The position numbers and the translations under genes are program-made. Shown piece after piece: positions 8,423 to 16,621 of a DNA stretch of 38,126 nucleotides; within the stretch, counting starts at the first letter, position 1; the number at the start of each line of letters is the position of its first letter. The DNA lies in contig PKXA01000070.1 of the NCBI GenBank assembly GCA_003133325.1, positions 1 to 38,126 on the forward strand. The letters are read 5' to 3'. The notes under the pieces are model-generated. The model searched no databases. It was not told where the DNA came from and was given only the letters and a program-made list of their open reading frames with translations. Source of the stretch: Acidimicrobiaceae bacterium. GTDB taxonomy: Bacteria; Actinomycetota; Acidimicrobiia; Acidimicrobiales; RAAP-2.

Positions 8423-9729
8423 TTCCCCTCCGCGGTTTGTGGGACCAGCGGAATGACCCGGACCCGCTCGATACGCCGACCCTTGACCCGGTCAGCCACC
8501 AAGCGAATCCTGGCCACCTCAACCGACTCTCCTTGTTCGGGGACATGGCCGAGGAGATCGAAGAGGAGGCCGCCCATCGTGTCCCACGCCCCCGTGGGCA
8601 AATTGGCATGGAGCAATTCGTTGGCCTCGGTCACCACCATGCGACCACTGACCGTCGCCCCACCCGCCGGGAGATACTCCACCGGTGGTTCCTCCACATC
8701 GAACTCGTCGACGATTTCGCCAACCAACTCCTCGATCAGATCCTCCAGGGTGACCAGTCCGGCGGTTCCGCCGTACTCATTGACAACTACCGCCAAATGA
8801 AACTTGTTCGCCTGCATCTCCCGCATAAGGGCTGCCACCCGTTTTGTCTCGGGGACAAAGTGGGGAGTTCGAACATGCAACCCCACGGAATCTGCCTCAT
8901 GACCGGAGCGCACCGTCCTGATCAGATCCTTGGTATAGACGATTCCCACCACATCATCGACGCCTTTCTCGAGAACAGGAAGCCGGCTGAACCCCACTGC
9001 CAACGCCTCCACCAGGACGCTCTCTGCGCTCTCATCGGCCTCCACGGTGACCATGTCCGGGCGGGGGACCATGACTTCGCGAACCACCGTGTCGCCGAAC
9101 TCGATGATCGAGTGGATGAGCTCGCGCTCCTCCGTCTCGATGACGTCGTCCTCGAGGGCCACATCGGCCATGGCCAACAACTCTGACTCCGTCACATCCG
9201 AGCCGTGCCCCAGACTGCCTTCGCCGATGAGCAGGTTGGCCAATGCGATCAATGCTCCCGATGTGACCCGCACAGGCCAGAACCCCACCAGGGCCGAGAC
9301 CAGGGGGGCACTGAAGAGCGCGGCCCTCTCAGGGTGGTGGACGGCCCAGTTCTTCGGCACCGCCTCACCCAGCACGAAGATGACGACAATCTCGAAGACC
9401 GTGGCCGCCACTACGCCCCAGGCGCCGAACCAACCCGAAGCCAGGATTCCCACCAGGGTCGCCACCACCAACTGGCAGATGAGCACCAGCAGGAGCACCG
9501 GATTGAGGAATCCCTGAGGATTCTCAGTCAGCCGCTCGAGTACCTTCGACCCGTGGCGACCCTCGTCAACCAGAGCCGCGGCCTTGGCCCGGCTCATCCT
9601 GACCAAGCTGGTCTCGGCCAGGGCCAGCAGAGCGGAGGCCGCCAGCAGAACCACCACGACCAACAACACCACCCCGTCAATGGGTGAGAAGCTTTTCGCG
9701 GCCAACAGCGAAAGTGAACCAGGCGTCAT
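8419..9729 (-). CDS. HlyC/CorC (CNNM) family membrane protein with CBS domains
   Basis: The 436-aa product has an N-terminal DUF21/CNNM transmembrane domain (about four helices; VVLLVVVVLLAASALLALAETSLVRMSRAKA at the start), a tandem CBS pair (REVMVPRPDMVTVE ... VVNEYGGTAGLVTLEDLIEELVGEI) and a C-terminal CorC/HlyC transporter-associated domain. The family is linked to Mg2+/Co2+ homeostasis or efflux. Both ends overlap neighbours by ATGA (ybeY upstream, era downstream), so it is locked in the phoH-ybeY-corC-era operon. The role of CorC in this cluster is not settled in the literature I know. Confidence 0.9.
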   Translation of the reverse strand: MTPGSLSLLAAKSFSPIDGVVLLVVVVLLAASALLALAETSLVRMSRAKAAALVDEGRHGSKVLERLTENPQGFLNPVLLLVLICQLVVATLVGILASGWFGAWGVVAATVFEIVVIFVLGEAVPKNWAVHHPERAALFSAPLVSALVGFWPVRVTSGALIALANLLIGEGSLGHGSDVTESELLAMADVALEDDVIETEERELIHSIIEFGDTVVREVMVPRPDMVTVEADESAESVLVEALAVGFSRLPVLEKGVDDVVGIVYTKDLIRTVRSGHEADSVGLHVRTPHFVPETKRVAALMREMQANKFHLAVVVNEYGGTAGLVTLEDLIEELVGEIVDEFDVEEPPVEYLPAGGATVSGRMVVTEANELLHANLPTGAWDTMGGLLFDLLGHVPEQGESVEVARIRLVADRVKGRRIERVRVIPLVPQTAEGK

Positions 9730-10232
9730 GGTGTCACGCGGTAGTACTGGGCCAGGAGCTGTTGTTCGCGTTGCTCCATTCGCTCGGCCTCGGCTTCGAC
9801 CTCGTGATCCATCCCCAAGAGGTGGAGGATTCCGTGCACCACCAGCAGCGCCAGTTCGTCCTCCAAGCTCGCACCATGATCCACCGCGTTGCGGGCCGCC
9901 ACCGCAGGACAGATCACCACGTCGCCGAGTAAGAGAAAACGGTCGCTGTCGGTCTCGATGGATCCGGGGCCGGTACCGCCTTGGTCAGGAGAACGACCAC
10001 TTCGCTCCACCTCGTCTTCGATCGGGAACGAGAGGACATCGGTGGGACCGGACCTACCCAGAAAGCGCTCGTTGAGTGCGCCGATGGACTGCTCGTCCAC
10101 AAACAGCAGGGACACTTCGGTATCGCTGGTGATCCCTTCGGCCATCAGCGCCGCCCGGGCCAACTCCGACCAACGACCGACGGCCACCGGTTGTTCCGCT
10201 TGTTCGTCGGCGGCGTAAATATCAACGCTCAT
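9726..10232 (-). CDS. ybeY: Endoribonuclease YbeY, rRNA maturation factor
   Basis: The 168-aa product carries the zinc-binding HGILHLLGMDH motif (H-x3-H-x5-H) that defines YbeY/UPF0054. YbeY is a metal-dependent RNase for 16S rRNA 3' end processing and 70S quality control, which fits its neighbours era and phoH. I chose ATG 10232 (MSVDIYA) with an upstream AGGTG over a GTG at 10241; it overlaps the phoH 3' end by 11 bp. The stop overlaps the CorC-like start as ATGA. Confidence 0.93.
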   Translation of the reverse strand: MSVDIYAADEQAEQPVAVGRWSELARAALMAEGITSDTEVSLLFVDEQSIGALNERFLGRSGPTDVLSFPIEDEVERSGRSPDQGGTGPGSIETDSDRFLLLGDVVICPAVAARNAVDHGASLEDELALLVVHGILHLLGMDHEVEAEAERMEQREQQLLAQYYRVTP

Positions 10233-11268
10233 GAAGCACACCTGCGGTCGGGCTCGCTACAGGGGCTGGCGACCCCGACCCGCGCTCGTAGGCGGCAACG
10301 ATGTCACCCACAATGCGGTGGCGGACCACATCCCGCTGGGCCAGGTGGACGAACGCCAGGTCCCTCACGCCGGACAGCACCGGTTCCAGTCCGACCAATC
10401 CTGATCGTCCTGCGGGAATGTCGATCTGGGTGACGTCGCCGGTGATCACCGCTTTGGAGCCGAAGCCGATGCGGGTAAGGAACATCTTCATCTGCTCGGG
10501 TGAGGTGTTCTGGGCCTCGTCGAGGATGATGAAACTCGAGTTCAAGGTGCGCCCTCGCATGAAGGCCAATGGAGCCACCTCGATGGTGCCGCGGTCGAGG
10601 AGACGCTGCGCCCCTTCCGGCTCGAGCAGGTCGTGGAGGGCGTCATAGAGCGGGCGCAGGTAGGGATCGACCTTGGCCATCAGGTCACCGGGCAGAAACC
10701 CGAGGCGCTCGCCGGCTTCGACGGCAGGTCGGGTGAGGATGATCTTGCTCACCTGGTGAGCCTGAAGCGCCTGCACGGCCAACGCCACGGCCAGGTAGGA
10801 CTTGCCGGTTCCGGCCGGTCCGATCCCAAAGGTGACGATGTTGGAGGCAATGGCGTCGGCGTACTGCTTCTGACCTGCCGTCTTGGGTCGAACAGCCCGC
10901 CCGCGGGATGACCTGAGCAGTTCCGCGGTCAGAACCTCCGAGGGTCGGACGTCATCGTGCATCATGTCGATGGTTCGTCCCACCTGGGCCGAATCGAGGG
11001 TTTGGCCGGCTTCAAGCACGATAATCATCTCCTCAAAGAGGCAACCGATGCGCTCGGCGTCGTCACCCCCGATGGTGATCTCATTCCCCCGAACCGAGAT
11101 GTGCGCCCCGGGATTCTCATCTTCGACCAGGCGCAGGAACTCATCCTGTTGGCCCAACAGGCCCGCCATGAGATGGTTGCCGGGGACGAGGATTTTGACC
11201 GGGGACGATTCCACGTGCACTCTGGTCCCCACTCTACCAGCGGCCGGGGAGTGTGGGCCCTTACCCAC
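10222..11268 (-). CDS. phoH: PhoH-like ATPase
   Basis: The 348-aa product has Walker A GPAGTGKS and Walker [10 protein letters not shown], with the PhoH hallmark segments [17 protein letters not shown] and [11 protein letters not shown]. The N-terminal ~100 residues resemble the RNA-binding extension of bacterial PhoH proteins. PhoH is an RNA/nucleotide-dependent ATPase almost always next to ybeY and probably works in RNA processing. GTG at 11268 directly abuts the HIT stop; a GTG at 11220 has a better Shine-Dalgarno (GGGG, 6-nt spacing) and may be the real start, removing 16 residues. Confidence 0.92.
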   Translation of the reverse strand: MGKGPHSPAAGRVGTRVHVESSPVKILVPGNHLMAGLLGQQDEFLRLVEDENPGAHISVRGNEITIGGDDAERIGCLFEEMIIVLEAGQTLDSAQVGRTIDMMHDDVRPSEVLTAELLRSSRGRAVRPKTAGQKQYADAIASNIVTFGIGPAGTGKSYLAVALAVQALQAHQVSKIILTRPAVEAGERLGFLPGDLMAKVDPYLRPLYDALHDLLEPEGAQRLLDRGTIEVAPLAFMRGRTLNSSFIILDEAQNTSPEQMKMFLTRIGFGSKAVITGDVTQIDIPAGRSGLVGLEPVLSGVRDLAFVHLAQRDVVRHRIVGDIVAAYERGSGSPAPVASPTAGVLHER

Positions 11269-11628
11269 TCAGCCCGGGGGCCAGTCGAAGGTGCGGCCAC
11301 CGAGCACATGGAGATGCAGATGGGGCATTGAGTTGAGCGCGTCGGGACCGACGTTGAAGACAAGCCGATAGCCACGGTCCTGTCCGCCGATGCCCTCGGC
11401 ACTGGCGACCGCCTGGCCGGCAAGGAGGAGCGCTGTCACATCGGCGGCGTCGTCAGCCGTCACCGTGGAGGCATCGGTGATGTGCCGTTTGGGAACCACC
11501 AGGACGTGAACCGGTGCCGCCGGATTGACATCCCGAAACGCCACGGTTCGCTCATCAGATCGGACGATGTCAGCAGGGACGTCACCGGCCACGATGCTGC
11601 AGAAGAGACAGTCGGCCATCGGCATCAT
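11269..11628 (-). CDS. HIT family nucleotide hydrolase
   Basis: The 119-aa histidine-triad protein has the HLHLHVLGG motif near the C-terminus and the N-terminal CLFCSIVAGDVPADIV signature of HinT-type proteins. These hydrolyse AMP-lysine, AMP-NH2 or related phosphoramidates; the physiological substrate is uncertain. The start overlaps the stop of the HTH gene as ATGA, and the stop abuts phoH, so it is a member of the same operon. The length is typical for HinT. Confidence 0.92.
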   Translation of the reverse strand: MMPMADCLFCSIVAGDVPADIVRSDERTVAFRDVNPAAPVHVLVVPKRHITDASTVTADDAADVTALLLAGQAVASAEGIGGQDRGYRLVFNVGPDALNSMPHLHLHVLGGRTFDWPPG

Positions 11629-11894
11629 CCCGCAGGAGCGGATGGGCCGCCGTCCGAGGTTCCCCGGGACCTGGGGCTCCCCTTCAACTCGGGATACAGA
11701 TGTTCGAGGCTTCCGGGCGAAATCCGGCTCTCTTCGATGAAGTGCACCACGTCGGCCTCCTGAAGGCGGATCACCCGTCCGAACTTGTAGGCGACAAGGT
11801 CTCCCTCGTCGATGAAGCGATAGAGGCTCCTCAGAGTGATTCCCAGGCGTTCTGACGCTTCTTTGGTACTCAACCAGGTGATCGAATCTGTCAT
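11625..11894 (-). CDS. Excisionase/MerR-type helix-turn-helix DNA-binding protein
   Basis: The 89-aa product has one winged-helix domain of the excisionase (MerR-like, HTH_17) type, WLSTKEASERLGITLRSLYR ... GRVIRLQEADVVHFI, residues ~7-52. A Pro/Gly/Ser tail follows. There is no integrase or att site nearby, and it is the first gene of the conserved phoH-era operon, so it is more likely a small chromosomal regulator (BldC-like size and fold) than a phage excisionase. A TATAAC box 9 nt upstream of ATG 11894 suggests a short-leader or leaderless transcript. Its targets are unknown. Confidence 0.8.
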   Translation of the reverse strand: MTDSITWLSTKEASERLGITLRSLYRFIDEGDLVAYKFGRVIRLQEADVVHFIEESRISPGSLEHLYPELKGSPRSRGTSDGGPSAPAG

Positions 11895-11903
11895 GGTCTT
11901 TCA

Positions 11904-11909
11904 GTTATA
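11904..11909 (-). promoter_or_regulatory. Probable -10 box of the HTH-HIT-phoH-ybeY-corC-era operon
   Basis: On the minus strand the hexamer TATAAC ends 9 nt before ATG 11894. It is the only A/T-rich hexamer of this type in the 55-bp gap after the BldD-like gene. No convincing -35 hexamer is visible 16-18 nt upstream. Transcription would begin 2-3 nt before the start codon. Confidence 0.45.
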
Positions 11910-11949
11910 CCCGGCCACGACGGGTGACCGACTTCGCCCACTCCCGGTT

Positions 11950-12516
11950 TCAGACGGCGACAAGGAATCCGAGTTCCCCGAGTCTTCCGCCCATGACCTC
12001 CGGAGTCACACCGAACAGGCAGGCGATCGCCCGCAGGTCTTCCGCCCGGATGGTGATCATCCGACCGTTGAAGTCCTGGCGATGGACCTGAATCATCGAG
12101 AGGTACCGTCGGAGAAGATCACGTTCGGGACCGCTCACCGATTGCAACTTGGTCAGGTCGATGGTGACCTTCCCGCTCCCAGAAGCACTGGTGAGGACCC
12201 GGCGGGCATTGGGTGGAGCTGTCTCCGGCGAGTTCCCACTCGGCCCCCAACGGGTGGACGTGTCGCCGTCGGGTGGTAGGAGCTGATCGACAGGGACGTC
12301 ATAGAGCTTGGCCAGGCGTTGCAACCGGGGCACCGAGATCGCCCGCTCCCCACGCTCGTAAGCGCCGAGCACCGACGCCTTGAACTCCTGGCCAGACGTG
12401 GCTTCCACCGCCTGGAGGGACAGATGCATCTGTTTGCGCATGGCCCGGAGCCGGTCCCCCACTGCCTGGGCGTAGGCGACGGCGGCCGACTCTTCTCGTT
12501 CGTCGTCATCGACCAT
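11950..12516 (-). CDS. BldD-like transcriptional regulator with cyclic-di-GMP signature residues
   Basis: The 188-aa XRE-type protein has an N-terminal helix-turn-helix (VGDRLRAMRKQMHLSLQAVE ... VLGAYERGERAISVPRLQRLAKLY) that closely follows Streptomyces BldD. Its C-terminal domain contains R-Q-D-x8-R-A-E-D (Arg146, Asp148, Arg157, Asp160). BldD uses RGD-x8-RQDD to bind tetrameric c-di-GMP, and both Arg and both outer Asp are kept here, so binding is plausible but unproven. BldD represses developmental genes in streptomycetes; a non-sporulating host would use it differently. The start is uncertain: ATG 12516 is chosen, with GTG 12537 (AGGGG 11 nt upstream) as alternative. Confidence 0.82.
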   Translation of the reverse strand: MVDDDEREESAAVAYAQAVGDRLRAMRKQMHLSLQAVEATSGQEFKASVLGAYERGERAISVPRLQRLAKLYDVPVDQLLPPDGDTSTRWGPSGNSPETAPPNARRVLTSASGSGKVTIDLTKLQSVSGPERDLLRRYLSMIQVHRQDFNGRMITIRAEDLRAIACLFGVTPEVMGGRLGELGFLVAV

Positions 12517-12560
12517 ATCGACGTGCTTCTCTGCCACTAACAAGTTCACCCCTACCGGCC

Positions 12561-12578
12561 TCGACCCAATCGACCCAA
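12561..12578. repeat. Tandem 9-bp repeat upstream of the BldD-like gene
   Basis: Two perfect, directly adjacent copies of TCGACCCAA (TTGGGTCGA on the minus strand) lie 45-62 bp before the BldD-like ATG. The position suits a regulator-binding site or -35 region, but with only two copies this is a suggestion. Confidence 0.5.
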
Positions 12579-12651
12579 CACGCCTACGCCGACAAGGCTG
12601 CTGTGCAGCCTGTCCTGTTGCTTCTGCCTCAGTTTTGCCCACGGAGCGTGG

Positions 12652-13440
12652 TTATGCAAGGGGAGCAACCAACGCTGAGCGTAGGGCACACAAAAGGGTT
12701 GCGGCGGCAACCGCAGCAGTTTCCGCCCGAAGGACGGTCGGCCCCAGCCCCACCGTCGACACGTCGCCAGCCAGTTCTTCCTGGTCCCAGCCGCCCTCCG
12801 GCCCGATGGCGATGACCGGGTGATCGAGGGACGGCGGGGGTCCCCCCGGCTGGGCAAGTGACGGGGTGCCGCCGGTCAGCACGGCCAGCGCACTCAGTGA
12901 CGAGATGGACGCGATCTCGGGGAGAAGGGTCCGACGGCTCTGGGAGGACGCCTCCCGGGCCACCCGCCGAAGGCGCTCCACCGAGCGCTGCGCCCGCTCG
13001 CCTTCCCAGTGCACCACCGAGCGGTTGGTGATGATGGGAACAATGCGGTCGACTCCCAACTCGGTGAGCTTCTGCACCACCCACTCGGGACGTTCGCCCT
13101 TGACGGGGGCGAAGGCCACTGTCAGGCGGGGCCGGACGGACGCGGTCACGGTCACCGCGCCGGCAAGTTCGAGAATCGAGGAGAGGTCCCAGCGACGCGC
13201 ATCTCCTTTGCCGGCAGCCGGCGTCACTCGACACGGCACCCAGGACCCCATCCCGTCCGAGGCCACCACCGACTGGCCGGCCCGCAACCGGAGGACGTCA
13301 AGCAGGTGATGAGCACTCTCGGCATCGAGGACAGGGGCCCCGAGGTCGGGCACGAACACCATGGCCGCCGCGGCCACCAGCACCAGATCGGGAGCCTTGA
13401 CCGTCGATCCGAGCGGACCTCCGACCTGGGAGTCGGGCAT
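12652..13440 (-). CDS. rsmE: 16S rRNA m3U1498 methyltransferase RsmE
   Basis: This is a 262-aa SPOUT-fold methyltransferase. The AFAPVKGERPEWVVQKLTELGV segment and the SAM-binding IGPEGGWDQEE motif near the C-terminus are diagnostic of RsmE. It methylates U1498 of 16S rRNA in the assembled 30S subunit. ATG 13440 lies 2 bp after the dnaJ stop. The usual N-terminus ('RVFVPD'-like) would start near residue 28 (MVFVPDL, ATG 13362), so the first ~26 residues may be an extension or untranslated. It is the last gene of hrcA-dnaJ-rsmE, as in many Actinobacteria. Confidence 0.92.
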   Translation of the reverse strand: MPDSQVGGPLGSTVKAPDLVLVAAAAMVFVPDLGAPVLDAESAHHLLDVLRLRAGQSVVASDGMGSWVPCRVTPAAGKGDARRWDLSSILELAGAVTVTASVRPRLTVAFAPVKGERPEWVVQKLTELGVDRIVPIITNRSVVHWEGERAQRSVERLRRVAREASSQSRRTLLPEIASISSLSALAVLTGGTPSLAQPGGPPPSLDHPVIAIGPEGGWDQEELAGDVSTVGLGPTVLRAETAAVAAATLLCALRSALVAPLA

Positions 13441-13442
13441 GG

Positions 13443-14609
13443 TCAGCTGAGGGCCGAGCGCAGCTTGGAGAAGATCCCATCGCCCTGATGGGGAACTCCG
13501 ACAGGCTCGTTCCGGGCCGCGGCCAGGGACGCCAGCAACTCACGTTGATCGTCGTCGAGCCCGGTCGGCGTCTCCACGACCACATGCACGAAGAGGTCAC
13601 CGCGCCCGCGCCCTCGAAGCCGCGGAATCCCGAGGCCTTTGAGTTGGATGACGGCCCCGGTTTGAGTCCCCGGCGCAATGGTGAGGTTCTGTCGGTCATC
13701 CAGTGTGTCGAATTCGATCACCGTCCCCAAGGCGGCTTGGGTCATCGCCACCTGTACCGAAGCGTGGACGTCGACCCCTGAGCGCTCGAAGACCGGATCG
13801 GCTTCGACCGACAGATGGACGAACAGTGCCCCGTTGGGGCCACCCCGGAACCCGGCCGGACCGTGACCGGAGAGTCGAAGGGTGGTCCCGTCGTCGACAC
13901 CGGAGGGAATGTCCACTTCGAGCGTCCGCTCCTCGTCACGTCGGCCGTCTCCCCCACAGTCCTCACACGGAGTGGCAATCGCCTGGCCGGTTCCCTGGCA
14001 TCGGGAGCAGGGGACCGCAGTCATCACCTGCCCCAGAATTGACTGGCGAACCCGCCTGAGCTCTCCGGCACCCTGGCAATCAGGACATCGGATTGGCGAC
14101 GTTCCCGGGCGGGCACCGGTCCCCTCGCACGCATCGCAGTGGACCGGCACCTTGACCGGCACGTCGCGGTGGATGCCGAATACCGCTTCCCTAAAGGTCA
14201 GGCGGAGGACAATCTCGGCATCGGGTCCCGGCATGGGGCCGGTACGACGACCACGGCCGCCGTTGGTCGCTCCGCCCATCCCGTTGAAGAAGGAATCGAA
14301 GAGGTCACCGAGGCCTCCTCCGAAGGGATCACCCTGACCTCCCCCGAAGCCACCTCCCCCTCCACCTCCCCCTGCCGCCTGCCCGAATACGCCGGCAGAC
14401 CCGAATCGGTCATACCGGGCGCGCCGCTCGGGGTCACGGAGCACCTCGTAGGCCAGGCTGACCTCTTTGAAGCGCTCCTCGGTCACGTCATCGCCGTGGT
14501 TTGCATCGGGATGGAACTCACGCGCCTTTTGCCGATAGGCACGCTTCAGTTCCTCATCGGTGGCGCCACGCCCCACTCCGAGGAGCTCGTACAGGTCAGC
14601 GTCGGTCAT
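13443..14609 (-). CDS. dnaJ: Chaperone DnaJ (type I, DnaJ2-like)
   Basis: The 388-aa full-length type I J-protein has a J domain with HPD at residues 33-35 and a Gly/Phe-rich linker (~75-110, GGGGGGGFGGGQGDPFGGG). It also has four CxxCxGxG-type zinc repeats (CDACEGTG, CPDCQGAG, CSRCQGTG, CEDCGGDG) and the two C-terminal substrate-binding domains. It stimulates DnaK ATPase and holds unfolded clients. The start overlaps the hrcA stop as ATGA. Pairing with hrcA and absence of dnaK/grpE here matches the actinobacterial dnaJ2 locus. Confidence 0.95.
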   Translation of the reverse strand: MTDADLYELLGVGRGATDEELKRAYRQKAREFHPDANHGDDVTEERFKEVSLAYEVLRDPERRARYDRFGSAGVFGQAAGGGGGGGGFGGGQGDPFGGGLGDLFDSFFNGMGGATNGGRGRRTGPMPGPDAEIVLRLTFREAVFGIHRDVPVKVPVHCDACEGTGARPGTSPIRCPDCQGAGELRRVRQSILGQVMTAVPCSRCQGTGQAIATPCEDCGGDGRRDEERTLEVDIPSGVDDGTTLRLSGHGPAGFRGGPNGALFVHLSVEADPVFERSGVDVHASVQVAMTQAALGTVIEFDTLDDRQNLTIAPGTQTGAVIQLKGLGIPRLRGRGRGDLFVHVVVETPTGLDDDQRELLASLAAARNEPVGVPHQGDGIFSKLRSALS

Positions 14610-15670
14610 CGTCGCGACTCGCTCAGTCGTTGACCCAAGCGGTTGCCGACCACCTGGGCCGCCGCCAGCGCCAGGGGATAGTTCATCCGGGTGGGGCCGA
14701 GCAGCCCGATGGTGCCTGTCACCTCACCGTCCACCGACACCGGCATGACCACGATGGCACATGAGGCCAGGGGCTCCACCCCGTGCTCGGTACCGATCGC
14801 CACCGACAGACCCCTGTCGAGGACGTCGCGAAGGAGGGTGACCACCACCAATTGCTGTTCGAGGATGGTCAACACGGAGCGCACGGTATCCACCGCGTCG
14901 AAGGCCGCCGCCATGTGGGACGACCCGCCCACGAACAGCTGGTCGCCGGCCTCCGCCGAACCGAGGTGGCGGAGGGCGTCGACACCGACCGATACCACCG
15001 CGTCGGTGGCCGGATCACCGGTGGTCACGAGGGTCGCATCGATCTGGGACAACGCCCGACCCAAGGAGTGTGCGGCCAGGCAGCGGGCGGCGTCGGCCAG
15101 TCGGCCCTCATCGACATCCTCGGCCAGATCGATCGACTGCTTCTGTACTGCACCATCAGCCAGCACCACCACCAGTAGGGCCAAACGCGGCCCGAGTCCG
15201 ACCAGCTGCACCGAGCGCAACGTGGCCAACTCGTGAGACGGACCCACCACCATTGCGGTGCAGTCGGTGAGATCGGCCAGGAGGCCGGATGTCTTCTCGA
15301 GCATCAGCTCGATTTCGCCATGGGCGTGATCGAAGAACTGGCGTACCTGCTGGCGGCCCACCGGATCAAGCGCTCCCGGACCACCCAGGTGGTCGACGAA
15401 GAAGCGGTACCCCTTGTCCGTGGGAATCCGACCCGCACTGGTATGGGGCTGTGCCAGGTAACCGTCCCGTTCCAGAGCCGCCATATCCGCCCGAATGGTG
15501 GCCGAGGAAACGCTGACGCCCGGGGCGTCCATCACGTGCTGGGACCCGACAGGCTGGGCCGAGCCGATGTATTCGGTGACCACCGCGTTGAGAATGGCCG
15601 ATTTCCGGACATCCAGCGCCAAGGGGTCGGGACCGGCCCCGTCGTGTCGGCTGTTGTCGCTGGTCTGCAT
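14606..15670 (-). CDS. hrcA: Heat-inducible transcription repressor HrcA
   Basis: The 354-aa product has the HrcA winged helix (ILNAVVTEYIGSAQPVGSQHV ... VSSATIRADMAALERDGYL ... HTSAGRIPTDKGYRFFVDHL) and the long C-terminal GAF-like domain ending GPTRMNYPLALAAAQVVG. HrcA binds CIRCE and represses heat-shock genes, with GroEL as co-factor. The open frame extends to a GTG at 15745, but that codon lies inside the CIRCE element, so I placed the start at ATG 15670. It is likely autoregulated through that site together with dnaJ and rsmE. Confidence 0.92.
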   Translation of the reverse strand: MQTSDNSRHDGAGPDPLALDVRKSAILNAVVTEYIGSAQPVGSQHVMDAPGVSVSSATIRADMAALERDGYLAQPHTSAGRIPTDKGYRFFVDHLGGPGALDPVGRQQVRQFFDHAHGEIELMLEKTSGLLADLTDCTAMVVGPSHELATLRSVQLVGLGPRLALLVVVLADGAVQKQSIDLAEDVDEGRLADAARCLAAHSLGRALSQIDATLVTTGDPATDAVVSVGVDALRHLGSAEAGDQLFVGGSSHMAAAFDAVDTVRSVLTILEQQLVVVTLLRDVLDRGLSVAIGTEHGVEPLASCAIVVMPVSVDGEVTGTIGLLGPTRMNYPLALAAAQVVGNRLGQRLSESRR

Positions 15671-15738
15671 GGGTGGTTGGTTGCCTCGTCCGAGTCCCAC
15701 CAACGGTCGGGCGCCGTTGGCATCGGGCTGTCGGCCCG

Positions 15739-15765
15739 TTGGCACTCCATTCTACTGAGTGCTGA
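15739..15765 (-). promoter_or_regulatory. CIRCE element (HrcA operator)
   Basis: On the minus strand the sequence is TCAGCACTC-N9-GAGTGCCAA. It matches the CIRCE consensus TTAGCACTC-N9-GAGTGCTAA at 8 of 9 bases in each arm. It lies 69 bp upstream of the hrcA ATG, as expected for HrcA autoregulation. Confidence 0.88.
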
Positions 15766-15853
15766 CCCAGCTCGGGCGAGCACCTTCAGACTGATCCATT
15801 CCCGGGTACGCCCCGATGCCGCCGATGGCCACCCAGAAAGGCAGAATGCCAGG

Positions 15854-16513
15854 TCAGACCGCAGCGACGAACAGCTGATGGGTCATGGCCGGACCCAGGG
15901 CAACCATCGAGTCACCTACCGCCAACGTCAACGTACCATCGGGCGCCTTGGCCTGAATGGTGGCCATGGCCCCTGGCATCAACCCGTGTTCGCCGAGATA
16001 CGACAGGGAGGCGGAATCGTGCTCGATGCTCTCGGTGATCCGTTCGAGACGCACACGGTCGCCGGGCCGTGAATCGGCCAATCGGTGCTGCTCGGGGCCG
16101 GTGGGCTCCACACCCGGGATCGGATTGCCGTGCGGGCAGGTGGTCGGATTACCCAGCAGAACCACCAGGCGTTGCTCGACCTCATCCGAGATCACGTGTT
16201 CCCACCGTCCGGCCTCGAGATGGGCCTTCTCCCAGTCCAGTCCGATGATGTCCACCAGCAGCCGTTCGGCCAGCCGATGCTTGCGCACCACCCCCTGGGC
16301 CAGGACGGCACCTTTGGCGGTCATCGAGATCTGACGGGCACTGCGGAGAATGAGCCCGTCGGCCTCCAGCCGGTCGAGCATTTCCGACACAGACGGCGCG
16401 GCTTTGTCGAGCCGTTCGGCGAGGCGCGCCTGAATGACCGGGATACCCTCCTCTTCCAAGGAGAAGATCGCCTCAAGGTACTCCTCGACCGGTGGGTGAA
16501 AGCGGTCGAGCAT
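15854..16513 (-). CDS. DtxR/MntR-family metal-dependent transcriptional regulator
   Basis: The 219-aa product has a winged helix (residues ~1-65), a dimerization/metal domain (ISMTAKG, VVRKHRLAERLLVDIIGL, RWEHVISDEVEQRL, NPIPG) and a C-terminal FeoA/SH3-like domain. Ancillary-site ligands of DtxR are present (His79, Glu83, His98), as are Glu105 and His106. The key Cys102 is Gly, and Met10 is replaced by Glu11 followed by Glu14, as in Mn-sensing MntR. Mn2+ may therefore be the effector, but that is inference. I chose ATG 16513 (not 16519) because TAGGAT lies 7 nt upstream, fitting a leaderless transcript, and because numbering then matches DtxR. Confidence 0.85.
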   Translation of the reverse strand: MLDRFHPPVEEYLEAIFSLEEEGIPVIQARLAERLDKAAPSVSEMLDRLEADGLILRSARQISMTAKGAVLAQGVVRKHRLAERLLVDIIGLDWEKAHLEAGRWEHVISDEVEQRLVVLLGNPTTCPHGNPIPGVEPTGPEQHRLADSRPGDRVRLERITESIEHDSASLSYLGEHGLMPGAMATIQAKAPDGTLTLAVGDSMVALGPAMTHQLFVAAV

Positions 16514-16621
16514 GACCATGATCCTAAGGCAAGGCGGGAGTCGGTGGTTCGGCCGGGGGCAAATCTGGCTGGTCGGGGCACCGTCGCCGGAATCTCAACG
16601 ACCGGCGGTACCGTGGTATCC

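Noticed and set aside
11625-11894. Phage excisionase and hence an integrated element
   Set aside because: No integrase, att repeats or phage genes; gene sits in a conserved housekeeping operon.
15233-16072. 279-codon plus-strand frame
   Set aside because: Runs antisense through hrcA, the CIRCE site and the metal regulator.
16085-16621. N-terminal extension of the 16622-16993 hypothetical protein
   Set aside because: The extension is antisense to the metal regulator, whose ligands and domains are clearly coding.
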